Positions 12,000-24,600 of a stretch of DNA of 64,000 nt are shown one piece after another (positions within the stretch are counted from its first letter, which is position 1; each line of letters opens with the position of its first letter). The stretch is taken from assembly GCF_000003815.2 (NCBI RefSeq), contig NC_049988.1, forward strand, positions 20,043,712 through 20,107,711. Direction: 5' to 3'. Origin of the DNA: Branchiostoma floridae. Its lineage: Eukaryota > Chordata > Leptocardii > Amphioxiformes > Branchiostomatidae. Under the pieces are notes generated by a model, which saw only the letters and a list, made by a program, of their open reading frames with translations, was not told where the DNA came from and did no database searches. The translations under genes were made by a program, and so were the position numbers.

Positions 12000-13855
12000 A
12001 CGCTATTCCCATCCCAACCCTAACCTGAATCCCTAACCCTTACCCCTAGTCCTGACCCTTCCCCGACCCCTGAACCATAGACCTGCGCATGTAGTGGGCG
12101 TGTTTATGGTATATGTTTTTTTTTCTTATAAACTTCATCTAAAAAAAGAGTTTACGGCTCAAATTTACAAGATAAACGCTAAACCCAGCACGTGCCCCAA
12201 CCCTATACCCCGATCCTAACCTGAACCCCCAACACTAAACCTTTACCCCATAGTTCTAACCCATCCCCGTAATCTGACCTCAGTTCATGTACTAGACGTG
12301 TTTGTGTCGTAAAAGGGTTAAACGTATTTGATAAACTCTGCCTAAAGAGTTCACTGCTTGATTTTCCATAATAACCAAACGCTCACCCAAACACGTGCCC
12401 TTTACCCTGAATTCCCAACCCTAACCTTTACCCCCTAGTCCTGACCCCCCCCCCCCCTTATCTGACCCATATGCATGTATTGGACGTGTTTGTGTTGTAA
12501 AAGGATTAGACGTATCGGACCGTGAAGCGTGAACCCTAGCCCCACACAGACCCTAGTTCCTAACCCTAACACCTAGCCTTTACCACAAGTCCTGACCCCC
12601 CTCCCCCTGACTCCTACACCTGTCTAATATGTAGTAGTCGTGTTTGTGTTGTAAAACGGAGTTGAACGCATCAGACCGTGTAGCGTGAACCATAACCCCA
12701 CACACAGACCCTAACCTTAGTCCCTAAACTTTGCCCCATAATTCTAACCCCTCCCCCTGCCCCGACCCCTATGCATGTAGTGGGCGTGTTTGTGTTCTAA
12801 AACGGTTGAGCGTATTTGATAAACTCTGCCTAAAGAGTTTACTGCTTGATTTTCCATAACAACGAAACGCTCACCCAAACACTTGCCCTTTACCCTGAAT
12901 TCCTAACCCTAACCTTTACCCCCTAGTCCTGACCCCCCCCCCCCCCTTATCTGACCCATGTGCATGTATTAGGCGTGTTTGTGTTGTAAAAGGATAATAG
13001 ACGTATCGGACCGTGTAGCGTGAACCCTAGCCCCACACAGACCCTAGTCCCTAACCCTAATACCTAGCCTTTACCACAAGTCCTGACCCTTCCCTCCCCC
13101 TGACTCCTAGACCTGTGTATGTAGTAGTCGTGTTTGTGTTGTAAAACGGAGTTGAACGCATCAGACCGTGAAGCGTGAACCCGAACCACCACACACAGAC
13201 CGTAACCTGAGTCCCCAACCCTCAACCCTAACCTTTACCCCCTAGTTCTAACCCCTCCCCCTGCCCCGACCCCTATACATGTAGTGGGCCTGTTGGTGAT
13301 CTAAAACGGTTGAACGTATTTGATAAACTCTGTCTAAAGATCTTACTGCTTGATTTTCCAAAATAACCAAACGCTAACCCAAACCCGTGCCCTTTACCCT
13401 GAATTCCCAACCCTAACCTTTACCCCCTAGTCCTGACCACCCCCTCCCCACCCCCCTTATCTGACCCATGTGCATGTATTAGGCGTGTTTGTGTTGTAAA
13501 AGGATAATAGACGTATCGGACCGTGTAGCGTGAACCCTAGCCCCACACAGACCCTAGTCCCTAACCCTAATACCTAGCCTTTACCACAAGTCCTGACCCC
13601 TCCCTCCCCCTGACTCCTAGACCTGTGTATGTAGTAGTCGTGTTTGTGTTGTAAAACGGAGTTGAACGCATCAGACCGTCAAGCGTGAACCCGAACCACC
13701 ACACACAGACCGTAACCTGAGTCCCTAACCCTCAACCCTAACCTTTACCCAATAGTTCTAACCCCTCCCGCTGCCCCGACCCCTATGCATGTATTGGGCG
13801 TGTTTATGTTGTAAAAGGGCTGGACGTATTGAACCATGAAGCATGAACCCGGCGG
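12000..13855 (+). repeat. Higher-order satellite: about 11 monomers in trimeric blocks, CCCTAA-like
   Basis: The conserved monomer word (GCATGTA...GTGTTTGTGTTGTAAAA) occurs near 12107, 12296, 12482, 12637, 12781, 12971, 13126, 13285, 13479, 13633 and 13796. The spacing pattern of about 190, 155 and 155 bp repeats, giving blocks near 490-505 bp. Between these words the sequence is C-rich with many AACCCTAACC-like stretches, C runs and CCCTGACTCC words. It resembles degenerate interstitial telomeric sequence organised as a satellite. Non-coding. Confidence 0.8.
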
Positions 13856-14132
13856 TTTGGCGACATTAATGGCCTATCCCTGAGTAAATCACAGGAAACG
13901 ATGGTCAGCACCAATTTTCTCCCAAAGCCAGCCGAGTCCCGACATTACCCAAAATGAGTCCGTATATTCAGCAATATATGGGAGGGGAGATAGCGCTGAT
14001 TTGGGAGCAATTTGTGCGGCGACTGCGGCTGCAAGTGGATCGGTTGTTTCACATCAACACTGCATCTGCGGGCTGAGCTGGTACGTGACCTGGGTCAGAC
14101 TGGAAGATCATTCGGGGTGCATTGAAGTATAC

Positions 14133-14556
14133 TTGCAGCGTGTACTTTTCAGTACAAACCTGGTGTGTTACGCCATGAGGCGGTTTACCAGGTATGCAGC
14201 GTGTACTTTTCAGTACAAACCTGGTGTGTTGGGCCATGAGGCGGTTTACCAGTATGCAGCGTGTACTTTTCAGTACAAACCTGGTGTGTTGGGCCATGAG
14301 GCGGTTTACCAGTATGCAGCGTGTACTTTTCAGTACAAACCTGGTGTGTTGGGCCATGAGGCGGTTTACCAGTATGCAGCGTGTACTTTTCAGTACAAAC
14401 CTGGTGTGTTGGGCCATGAGGCGGTTTACCAGTATGCAGCGTGTACTTTTCAGTACAAACCTGGTGTGTTACGCCATGAGGCGGTTTACCAGGTATGAAG
14501 CTTGTACTGTTCAGTACAAACCTGGTGTGTTACGCCATGAGGCGGTTTACCAGGAA
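14133..14556. repeat. 60-bp tandem array, seven copies
   Basis: Copies of GCAGCGTGTACTTTTCAGTA start near 14135, 14196, 14256, 14316, 14376, 14436 and 14497. The four central copies are essentially identical; the outer ones diverge. Because 60 is divisible by three, overlapping open frames of 120-165 codons run through it on both strands with the same short peptide repeating. They are consequences of the array, not genes. Confidence 0.9.
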
Positions 14557-14559
14557 TGC

Positions 14560-17138
14560 AAAAATGTTAACAAAAGGTAATGGTATTTCATATTGTGTTC
14601 GAGGATTTTGCTTCGATGGTCACTTTGAACCAGGAGAATTCGGATATGGCCCAGCCCTCAATCATATGTGTTGATGGATTCTTTGAGGTGCTTAAGGTGT
14701 GCGAACACAACTAGTGTCTTACAATGTATGTTCGCATTGGCAAATATGATTGGCATTGGCAAGTACAACCTACCAAAGTTCCTGTTTCTTCTAGCCACAT
14801 AACAATAAAAGAAATTTTAATTAACACATATTTGCATTTCCAAGAGTACACATACAGAATCATCAAAACAAAAAGTACCACATCATTGTGTTTGTGCTTC
14901 AAATGAACTTGGTTATGTTAGCATCAACATGCATTGCTGACAGCGCAGAAAACGAGCTACCAAATTCATGGATACGAATAAACCAAAATGAAATAAATGA
15001 AGTTCTAGATAACATATAATTACATAACCAATTATACACATACAGAAACATGAAAAGACGAAAACGTCTAATGTCCAGACGACGCTATGATACACTTTGT
15101 GCATGGTTGAAACCATTACGTGCGCACGAACCAGAACTCTGCGCTACATCCGCCCCGATCCATCTAAAGTGGCGAAGAAGTTAAGACTCATGGCGTGACC
15201 CCTCAAGGTCAAGACGAGGATTTGAGGTTGAAATTGGGATCACGATCCCCGAGCACCAATATTAGGCTGCGCCAATTCCTTCCGTGACAGTGAAAAATGC
15301 GAGCGGACTTTCCCAGCACCCTGAGAAAGTCCGCCAGAAATTGGAGAAAATTGGATCCGGGATTCGATATAATAAGCACGGCGGCTTCGCTGTGGAAAAT
15401 CTACTCGCTGGAAATCGAATTCCGCTGGACTGTAATGATATCCTGCTGGTAGCTTAGACGGATTGCAATGGACACCCTCCGAAATAGGGTTTACACAGCT
15501 TAGCAACTGTTTTGTCAAGTCATAAAAAGGAATGGAGCATCTCTCTCGCTTGTATTGTTTGCAAACATTTATAAATGCGTTAGCTAACAATGGAGACAGC
15601 AAACGAAACTACGTTAAAACATGACGCATTGAACATTAGAACTTAGGAAAGTCTAAAAAGACGAAGTCAATGATGTAAGATGGCATTTGCTATGTCTTTG
15701 GATAACCGTGTACGTTTCCCTTTTAAAATGCAGACTCACGTATACAATATATAAACCCCACAGTTTAAAGACATTTGTTTCTATGGCTGGGCGTAGTAAA
15801 ACAAGTTGAGAGACGGTTGATTTATCAGGAAATCAGTTGATTGCTTGATTCATTTATCTCTTGCTTCCTTCGAAAGGTGGTAAAATTACATCACATTACA
15901 CATGACTGATCCTATTAACGACTGTGAAACTGAGCCATTAAAAATCTAATACCTTCATAGAGTCTGACATTTACTTCCTAAATACTCCCCAAATTTTCCA
16001 TCTATGAAATTTGATTAGCCATTTTCCCAAACATGTAGCAATCGGTAAAATTGAGTGCGGATTTTGTGCTTGGATTCAGGCTAAACCCCCAGCGTAGGCT
16101 CCAATTTCAGTGCCGACCTTGGGGATTCCTTCCTCTCCGGGAGATACGATTGATTTTCATTGTCTCGGCGACCTTTGCTAATTCCGCTGCAAATTACCAG
16201 CTCCCAGGGGTCCTACCCGATCCGTCACCGCTCTACACGTGCATCCTGCGCACCAACAATATAACGCTAAGCAGTGGCTCTCCCTCCCAAAACAACTATA
16301 CTCATCACTGGGTGTAGTCTTCAAGTTCAACAAAGAATAGCTTAGCATTTCTCTTTGGCCATGGGGCAGTTCTTGACGGAGGTGTTCGAAAGAGAACAGG
16401 GGGTTCTACCTGGTTCTATTTGTTCGATTTGGAGTTCGATCAGGATCGGTCCATTCCGCTGCAAATTACCAGGCCCCATGGGTCCCTACCCGATCCATCA
16501 CTGCGCATCGCAGCCGCGGAAAAACGACTAAAAGCACATTAGGCGGGCTGGAAAATCACTGGGGGCGGGTTGGGAAGGTTGAGGGTGTTCTGGACACCTA
16601 CGGTGGTGGTGGGTAAGCTACAAGCAGATCTTGCGGTGGATAAAATAGTTATCTGTTGTTGACGGTAGCAATCCTGGACAGAATACGTGTTCTGGACGCC
16701 TACGGTTGTGATGGGTACATTTCGGTGTTTGTATGAGCAAGCGTAGGAGACCAGGAGAGTTTCCTGAAATGGCCATATTTACTATCTGTTATGTGCTCTG
16801 GCGTTGTGCCCTTGGGAAAATCACTTTACATGATTTTTTTTTTTACTTCAAGAAATGAGTACCTCGCTTCGGTCCATGTTTAAGGACAGCCACACCTTTT
16901 TAACGCATATTTATTCAAAAGATCCCACCACCCTTGTCAAAAAGAGTCGGGGACATTCCTTGTGTGATTGGATCACATTATTCATCTATACCTTGCATAT
17001 ACATTTTTTCATGTTATTCATAACTTGATAATTGGTTATGAAGTTTGACCACTGCAGATAACCCCCCTAGTCCGCTAAGAACAGCCAATTTGCTACTGGT
17101 AGAGAGATTCTGTAACAGATTATGTTATGTGGAACTTT
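14560..17138. other. Intergenic, no supported gene
   Basis: No frame here has the composition or borders of a real exon, including the 120-codon reverse frame at 15,240-15,602. A short word, ATTCCGCTGCAAATTACCAG, recurs at about 16,180 and 16,455 followed by similar text, marking a small old duplication. Confidence 0.4.
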
Positions 17139-17139
17139 T

Positions 17140-17900
17140 AACCTTCCTCTATCTTTCCCCTAACCCCTTCCTCGTTCATATATTCCAGGAACATATCCGA
17201 TTCCCTTATATGGCCATGTTTACAACTTGTTGTAAACTGTAATCAAGTAGAACATGACGGTAAAGATGACTTGATCAGCAACCATGTAAAACCCCTGCCC
17301 TTTCTTTCACCCCACGCCCATTCCCAAATTCCAGGAGCATCCGTAATGTTCCTAATATGGACATTTTTAACACGTTGTAAAATGTAATCAAGTAGAGCAT
17401 AGTAAAGATGAATTGATCATGAACAATGTAAAAGCTCTGCCCTCGCTTTCACCCCGATCACATGTCCAAATTAAAGGAGCAACCTTGAGAACATTTCCTA
17501 AAAAGGCCATGTTTTCTACCTGTTGTTAGATGTACTCCAAAACACAAAACTTAAAACTAATGACAAATTCATTAACATGCAAGCATACAAGTAGAAACTT
17601 TGCTCCCCTTTTGACCCCTTTTGATATTCCATGGACGTGTCTAATTTTCCTAATAAGGCCATGTTTTCTACTTGTTCTTATAGATGTAATCCAAAACACA
17701 AAAGCTAAACGCAATGAGAAATGCCTTACCATGCAAGTACAACCTTTGCTCTACTTTAGATCACAGTAACCCCCCTTTTGATATTCCAGGGACGCGTCTA
17801 ATTTCCCTAATATGGTCACGTTTACTACCAGCAGTAAAACGTAGCAATTTAGTAGAACATATTAACAAACGAAATGATTACGCGTCAGCTAAAACCTTTG
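17140..17900 (+). repeat. Degenerate tandem array, about 150-180-bp unit, five copies
   Basis: Each unit has the order ATTCCAGG, TTCC(C/T)TAATATGGCCATGTTT, ACTTGTTGTAAA and CAAGTAGAACAT, centred near 17,190, 17,340, 17,500, 17,650 and 17,800. Copies differ by many substitutions and small indels, so the array is old. Confidence 0.65.
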
Positions 17901-17964
17901 CCCTTTCCTCCATCGTTCTCCTCTGATCTCCGCTCCAATGGGACTGCCAGAGTGTGAGCTGATC

Positions 17965-18960
17965 ACGGCAATACCAAGTCACAGATTACCCAAAACTGCG
18001 GCTGATTGCCGTGAATTGCTGGGGACCCTCCGGCCACTCATTATCCCCGATCCATATCCGGGGGGTCACAGACTTTAACAGACAGTCGGAACCCCAAACA
18101 GGCAGGAATCTTTGACCCAGGACCCGCAAAAATTACCTTCTACAACCCCCCCCGGGGGGGGGGGGGGGATTTTCCATATTAGACAGACCTTGCAATACCG
18201 AGTCACAGATTACTCCAAACTCGGGCTGATTGCCGTGAATTGCTGGGGACCCTCCGGTCACTCATTATCCCTGATCCATCTCCGGGGGGTCACAGACCTT
18301 CACAGACTGTCGGAGCTACAAACATGCAGGAATCTTTGATCCGGGAAAATTCGCTTTTACAACTATGGGGAGTAAACTTGCCCATATTAGGGAGACGCTC
18401 CTGAAATTAGGAAATATATCTATTTTTATTTTTGCCAGCTCATCAAGACCTTCACAAACTGTCGGAAGTACAAACAGGCAGAAATCTTTGATCCAGGATC
18501 CAGGAAAATGGGCTTTTACAGCTCTGGAAGGTAAAGTCCACATTCCGGGACTTAGTCTTAGGAAATATGTTTGTTTTTTATCGTCGCCAATTCAGAGGCC
18601 TTCACAGACTGTCTGAACTACAAACAGGCAGGAATGGTTGATCCAGGAAAATTCGATTTTACAACTGTGGGGGGTAAACTTGCCCATATTAGGAACACGC
18701 TTGTGGAAGTAGGAAATAATTTTTTCAAATGTTGCAAGTTCAGAGGCCTTCACAGACTGTCGGAACTTCAGACTTGCAGAAATCTTTGATCCGGGATCCA
18801 GAAACACTAGCTTTTACAACTCTGGAGGGATAACATGGCCATATTAGGGACACGTTCCGGCAATTAGGATTTTTTCATCGTTGTCAATTAGGGAACCTTC
18901 AAAGACTCTTGGAACTACAAACAAGCAGGAACCTTTGGATACAACAAGAAAATTTAAAAG
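17965..18960 (+). repeat. Tandem repeats: two about 220-bp units, then about 150-bp units
   Basis: Segments 17,970-18,125 and 18,190-18,345 are near-identical (GTGAATTGCTGGGGACCCTC in both). From about 18,300 onwards a shorter unit (TTCACAGACTGTCGGAACTA, then CAGGCAGGAATCTTTGATCC and a CCATATTAGG word) repeats near 18,300, 18,451, 18,600, 18,749 and 18,893. A C8-G15 run lies at about 18,146-18,168. Confidence 0.7.
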
Positions 18961-19870
18961 GTAGTAAATAATTTTAAAAGTACGACGTACTTATTGATAA
19001 TACTGCAGAGTTCGGTTTCGATAACATTTTGTTTCATGCTGACATGCATGTTTGCGCAAAATGGAAGTTGAAGGTTGGAACCTCACCATCAGAACTACAG
19101 ACGAGTCGCGAAAATGCGGGGGAAGAAACAGCCTCGGAAAAATATTAGCCACGGCGCCAGAGTCAGGACCAATAAAGGTACCGTCATTTCGGTTTGTTTG
19201 CACAATTCAACCCATTTCACAACAAGAAAACTGTAAGGTATAAATTGGTTTGGCCCACTCACATCTGGCAAAGTCTACTCCCAACAATAATTGTGGCAGG
19301 TCATTAACATTTTAAGGTTAAAGGTATGTCATGGACGATAAAGGTAACTTCACTTGAGATCTTTTGCGCGTTACAGCCCGTTTTAAAACTGACAACATGT
19401 TTACAAGTCATTCAGGGAACAGATTCGTTTGGTCCAATCACATTGGGTAAAAGTCAAGGCTTACAACAAAAATTCAGGTTGGTCTTTGAAATGCTAGAGA
19501 TGTGTTTCTCCTCAAACACAGTAGTCTGTGTAACTCAAACTCAGCTGCCCGGGGCTGTAACTGGCCCCTCCCCGCGGAGGCCGGTGGGTGTTGGGCGGGC
19601 TGGGCGGGCTGCTATAAGCGAGATTCAATCAGGCTACAAACAGAGGACCTCCGGTTTAAATTTCCCGCCATTAGCATCCTAATTATAACAATAATAACCC
19701 CTTACAAATAGCTTTCAAACCACGTTACCTACAAACCCACTTATTCTGGACTCTACGACCTCATTCGGTCAATGTGGACTAGCTATAGGGTAAAATCCTA
19801 ATTGATATCAGCCCTACAGCTTCGACTATGGGTAGACAGTCCTACACGAGAATGTCAGTCTCTACCACAT
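18961..19870. other. Intergenic, nothing recognised
   Basis: No supported gene or repeat. A short GC-rich patch around 19,545-19,615 stands out from AT-rich surroundings. Confidence 0.35.
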
Positions 19871-19877
19871 AGGGTAG

Positions 19878-20056
19878 CCTCTATCAAGCTCCGCGGATCG
19901 GTGATCTAATTGTAGGAATCGGACAAATATACGCTATTTGTATATTTTTCGACCGTCGGTGAGGAACGTATTCTTCTGGCGGCTAACTCCCCTAGGGTAC
20001 TATAGATTTGTCCATTTTCTACAATTAGACCACCGATATGCGGAGCCTGGTAGAGG
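19878..20056. mobile_element. MITE-like inverted repeat, about 50-bp arms
   Basis: The left arm (about 19,880-19,927) and right arm (about 20,007-20,056) are inverse complements over GCTCCGCGGATCGGTG and CTAATTGTAGGAA. Inside is an AT palindrome (TATACGCTATTTGTATA) and a unique segment. No coding capacity. Probably the core of a non-autonomous DNA transposon. Confidence 0.6.
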
Positions 20057-20059
20057 ATA

Positions 20060-21210
20060 CACATAGGGCGCATCTGTAAGCTGACTCAGAGTATGCAAAT
20101 AAAGTTGTAGACTCTACTGCGCATTAATCCTGAAGCAGACCTCCAGCTAACCCTATCACACCCCTGCCCCTCCCCTCCCGCGGGATGAGGACTGACACGT
20201 TCATTTTTCCCCGAGGAAATCAGCCGCAAGTCCAACAGCTGAGCCAGATATGCCCTTTACAGATCTGTATGGGGGTGTGTAAGGGGTTTCATAGTATGTC
20301 AAATTGTTTCCGACGGCGTAACAGCACTATTCGTCTAATGTTGGGGGTATTTGTGTGGTGAAATTATGTCTGATATTCGATGATTACGTTGCAATTCGGT
20401 GCAAAACGTAATCTTCGAGATCATTTTTGACTAAAATATATAAGTAAACTTCTAATTTTCAACTTCGTTAGTGCCTCTCATTGAAGTCTTATTTGATGAC
20501 AGTTATTGATTGCGAAAACTGAAAACAACATCGTCAGGGAAAAGGGAAATAGCTATAAAATAAAGACCAGGCCAGTCGTAACATTACAGTTCATCTGTGT
20601 CGGTAAAACACTATCAATTTAAAGATGACTGAACTTAAAACGGCGAACAATTTGAAGAAATTAGGACTTACCCAAATTTTTAATCGACCCGTCCACTGCT
20701 ACTTCAGGGTGACATCAAAGACACGTGCCCGCAGCAATGGGTCCTACGTGCCAGATAACTTGTGTCTTCCCCGTCTCAGTTCATTATCGGACGGTGGGCT
20801 CGAATGTACACAGCCTACTTCACTCCTTTTGCAAAGAAATTCGGCTCCAAATCTGGGATTTTGATTTGTCAAACGAAAGAAAATCGTCGAATCAAACTTT
20901 AATACCTGATTGTGCCTCTCGACCTAATATTAAAGCATATCCATCCACAATGTACATATAACATGTAAGTATTAATCTTCGTGTTTTAAACGTGTATTAT
21001 AAAGTGTGGTGCCAACATGTACGTTCCCCTATCCATCTTTCCACAAAAAGGTTACGCTATGACGCAAAAGCTTAGACCGCAATCTGCGCAATCATAGTAA
21101 CGACTATAACTCTCCGTCCCGTAATTCCAAACTGCCAGCCCCCTCGGGTACGTATTCAGAACGCGCACAAAGAGCCAACCTGCCCTCTGCAACACTTAGC
21201 GTATCATTAC
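20060..21210. other. Intergenic, nothing recognised
   Basis: There are short open frames only. One is an 80-codon forward frame at 20,625-20,864 whose composition gives no support for a real exon. Confidence 0.35.
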
Positions 21211-21213
21211 CGC

Positions 21214-22255
21214 GTTACGACCGGCGCGTATTACGTGCAGCGACCCGAGCGACAAGGATTTTGATGCGACACAAGTCCCCGATACACTCTCAGTCACGCT
21301 TCGGTGAGCAACTTCATTGCAAGAGCGCCAAACTTAGTCTACTGCGCGACAATCGTAAGAGGATCTGTGGCCATATTCCACCGGGAATATTTTGAACTTT
21401 TGACTCTCTGAAACGCCAGGTATTAGTGGGGCAGTAAGTGAAATTGGGAAAATATTTTGACAAGCTGGTAATAATAGTAAAAAAAACAGGCTGCAAGCAA
21501 TCAAACCTTGAGATTTTACCGAAGAATTAAAGAATGCATCCACATTCCACCACAGATTTCCGATATGCAAACATTTGCCAGGCTTATTTTTCAAAACTGC
21601 GATTTCTCGTTGCCCTTTCGCAAGTGCAATCCAAAACTCTAAGTCACACAACCGTTACGACCGGCGCCTATTACGTGAAGCGACCTGCACGACACGGATT
21701 CTGATGCGACACAAGTCCTCGATACACTCTCTGTCACGCTTCGGCAAGCAACTTCATTGCCAGAGCGCCAAACTTAATCAGCTGGCGAAACATTGCTAGT
21801 CTACTGCGCCAAGATCGTAGAAAGATCTAGAGGCATGATCCAACGGGAATATTTTATACTTTTGACTCTGAAACGCTAGATAGTATTAGTGGGGCAGTAA
21901 GTGAAATTGGGACGCTATGTTGACAAGCTGGTAATTATAGAAAAACAAACTGCAAGCAAGCAAACCTTGCTTGAAATTCAACCGAATAATCAAAGAAAGC
22001 ATCCGAATTCCGCCACCCACTTCCGACATGCTCACATTTCCCAGGCTTATTTTTCAAAACTGCGATTTCTAATTGCCCTTTCGCAAGTGCAATCCAAAAG
22101 TCTAAGTCACACAATAATTACGACCGGCGCATATTACGTGCAGCGACCCGAGCGACACGGATTCTGATGCGACACAAGTCCCCGATACACTCTCTGTCAC
22201 GCTTCGGCGCGCAAATTCATTGCCAGAGCGCCAAACTTATTCAGCTGGCTGCATG
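21214..22255 (+). repeat. Tandem repeat, about 440-465-bp unit, 2.3 copies
   Basis: The word GACCGGCGC(G/C/A)TATTACGTG starts near 21,220, 21,659 and 22,122. It is followed each time by CGACACAAGTC and CACGCTTCGG, and within the two full units by TTAGTGGGGCAGTAAGTGAA and CAAGCTGGTAAT. Non-coding. Confidence 0.75.
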
Positions 22256-22301
22256 AAGCTGGCACCCATACTTGATCTGTGATGAGTTGCAGGGAAAATA
22301 G

Positions 22302-23961
22302 AATAGAGTTAATTCCAGTTGTGGCGGCCATGTTGGATTTCCGGGGTCATGGCACCAGAACGAGACTGCAGGTGGTACCAGCTGGGCATTCTACTATATA
22401 GGCTGTATTGCAGACATAAGTATGCCATCTTCGGGAGTGCATTTCACCCCTCTAATGTTAACAACTGCACAATATATGCCTGTTATATATAGAAAATATT
22501 GTTTGGGACATTTGAATTTGATTTTGGTGATATTTTTTAATCAATTTTTCACATTTTTTATGGGTGACCTGAGAACAATTAGTGTCAGTGTTTATATCAT
22601 CCATGAGTGCTTTGTATTGGTAACTGTGATATAGTAGGTTTACTATTTGGATTAAACCCTACAAATACACAAAATATGGGGATGACATTTTTGCGGGTAG
22701 AAATTTAGAAGACATTTGGCAGTTGTTCTGATGATGTATTGATGCCAAGATCCGTTCTGCAAACTACGCTCTATGGGAATGTCATGCCGGGTGTGCTCCT
22801 TTACTTTCTTCCCAAATCATGTTTTCATTGTTTTATTCTAGTTTAAACAACATAACCCTACACAACAAATTCCACATGTTGGGTCCATAAAATTGTGGGA
22901 TGAAATGTAGCAGATTTTTTTTCTGTTAGGGATTTTTCAATGCCAATGTGGAGAAAAACGTAAATTTTATCGTCAGTGGAAGAGGTAAATTGGTGATAGA
23001 ACTTAGTAATACGTAGTTTTATGAACAGATGTTCGCAGCGTCTGTGAAAATTCTGTCACATTTCCACCCACACTGATCTGAAACTGGCATGAAGTCCGGT
23101 TTTTAGAGTAATGTGAGGGTCGACTCTAGCCTGAGTATCATCCTAGTTGGTTACGGAGGCTCTCATACTCACCCCTCTGGTTTGTGAGGGGTGAGTATGG
23201 GAGCCCGGTAAGCTACCTAGGATGACACTCAGGCTACAATCCCTCCTCCGCTGGCACTTATAATCAAAGTTATGTTTTTTTTCCACCTTGGCATTGAAAA
23301 AATTGCAAAAACAACAGTAAACAATCTGCTACATTTCATCCCACAATGTTATACAACATGTGGACATTTTTCTTACGGGGTATGTTGTTTAAACTAAAAT
23401 AAACCAATAAAAACACTGTCAGATAAATTGGGAAACAAGTAAAGGAGCACACCCGGTACATACACTGCCTTCCCCATTGAGTGCCGCAGGATTTTCCTAT
23501 AGAGCTTAGTTTGCAGAACGGTTCTTGGCATCTAGAAATCATCAGAATAACAGCCAAATGTCTTCTAAATTTCTACCAAAAGGTTTGTCACCCCGATATT
23601 TCCATGTTTTTGTAGGTTTTAATCACAGATACCGATACACAGCACACATGGAGGATATAAACACTGACATTAATTATTCTCAGGTCACCCGTCAAAAAAT
23701 GTGAAAAATTAATAAATAATATCACCAAAATCAAGTTCAAATTTCCAAAACAGTATTTTCTATAGATAACAGGCATATATTGTGCAGTTGTTTAACCTTA
23801 GAGGGGTGAAATGCACTCCCGAAGATGGCATACTTATGTCTGCAATACAGCCTATATAGTAGAATGCCCAGCTGGTACCACCTGCAGTCTCGTTCTGGTG
23901 CCATGACCCCGGATGACCCCAGAAATCCAACATGGCCGCCACAACTGGAATTAACTCTATT
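22302..23961. mobile_element. Large foldback element, 1.66 kb, about 650-680-bp arms
   Basis: The left arm (about 22,302-22,952) and right arm (about 23,283-23,961) are inverse complements along their whole length, with scattered substitutions and small indels. Landmarks in both are TGTGGCGGCCATGTTGGATT, CAGGTGGTACCAGCTGGGC and TGGGATGAAATGTAGCAGAT. The 330-bp centre holds a second palindrome at 23,127-23,238. Short open frames occur in mirrored pairs and are not genes. It could be a long-TIR DNA transposon derivative or a head-to-head duplication. Confidence 0.85.
23127..23238. mobile_element. Short palindrome nested in the foldback loop
   Basis: About 50-bp arms read TAGCCTGAGTATCATCCTAG and its complement (CTAGGATGACACTCAGGCTA), with the inner stem CTCATACTCACCCCTC around an 8-base loop. 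Probably a small independent MITE inserted into the loop of the larger foldback. Confidence 0.7.
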
Positions 23962-24600
23962 GAAACAAGGCCAGAACGAATGTATTCTTTGGTTTGAAAG
24001 ACATGATCAATGAAACTTGGTATATTAGATTGGCTAGAATTTTCTGAGATATTAAAAGTTTTTTTCTTTTAAAGTTTCTTTTCGTTTAGAAGTCATTGTA
24101 GCTTGTAGCCATATTGATCTACGATGAGGTTGCAAGAAAATAGAATTGAAATAAGGCCAAAAAGAATGTATTCTTTGGTTTGAATGCTGGATTTACTAGA
24201 TATTCTGATATGTTGAAGGCGCTCCTTTTAAAATATTTTCTTCTTTCCAAGTCAATAAATCTAACGGCATTTGCTTTGTGACAAAGTGCAGAAGAAGCAG
24301 AATTTAAACACGACCAGAACGAACGTATTCTTTGGTTTACCCTTTGATGGAATGGTACATAAGCCACAAATTTCTTAGGCATTTCTTTCCATTGATTTTG
24401 TCCTTTGAAATGAGCTTGTAACGACACTTCATCTGTGATGAGTTGCAAGAAAGTAGAATTGAAACAAGGCCAAAACAAATGTATTCTTGGTGCGAACGCT
24501 AGGTTTGCGGGATATTTGTTAGATGTTGAGATCGTTTCTTTAGAAATTCTTCTCTGTTCCAATTCAATGAAGCTTGTAACATTTGATTGGAGATAAGTAG

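Larger units (their letters stand above)
22240..24600. repeat. Tandem array, about 150-185-bp unit, interrupted by a foldback element
   Basis: Units carry CTGTGATGAGTTGCA(A/G), TAGAATTGAAACAAGGCC and GAATGTATTCTTTGGTTTG, at about 23,960, 24,145, 24,300 and 24,440. A half unit (GTGATGAGTTGCAGGGAAAA) lies left of the foldback at about 22,280, and its missing half resumes directly to the right at 23,962. The foldback therefore inserted into a unit of this array. Confidence 0.65.

Noticed and set aside
14133-14556. CRISPR array
   Set aside because: Contiguous 60-bp units without spacers, in an animal genome. The 39-bp and 31-bp arrays fail for the same reason.
14001-14580. Open frames of 122-165 codons on both strands
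   Set aside because: They run through a 60-bp tandem array; the same short peptide repeats because the period is a multiple of three. No start context, splice site or domain supports translation.
15240-15602. 120-codon minus-strand frame
   Set aside because: No recognisable domain, no splice partner and composition like the surrounding intergenic DNA. Cannot be excluded as a lone exon, but not supportable.
22422-24013. Paired small frames with similar peptides on opposite strands
   Set aside because: Mirror images caused by the foldback arms; not conserved proteins.
24119-24562. 147-codon minus-strand frame as a gene
   Set aside because: It lies in a degenerate tandem array and its sequence repeats internally with the array period.
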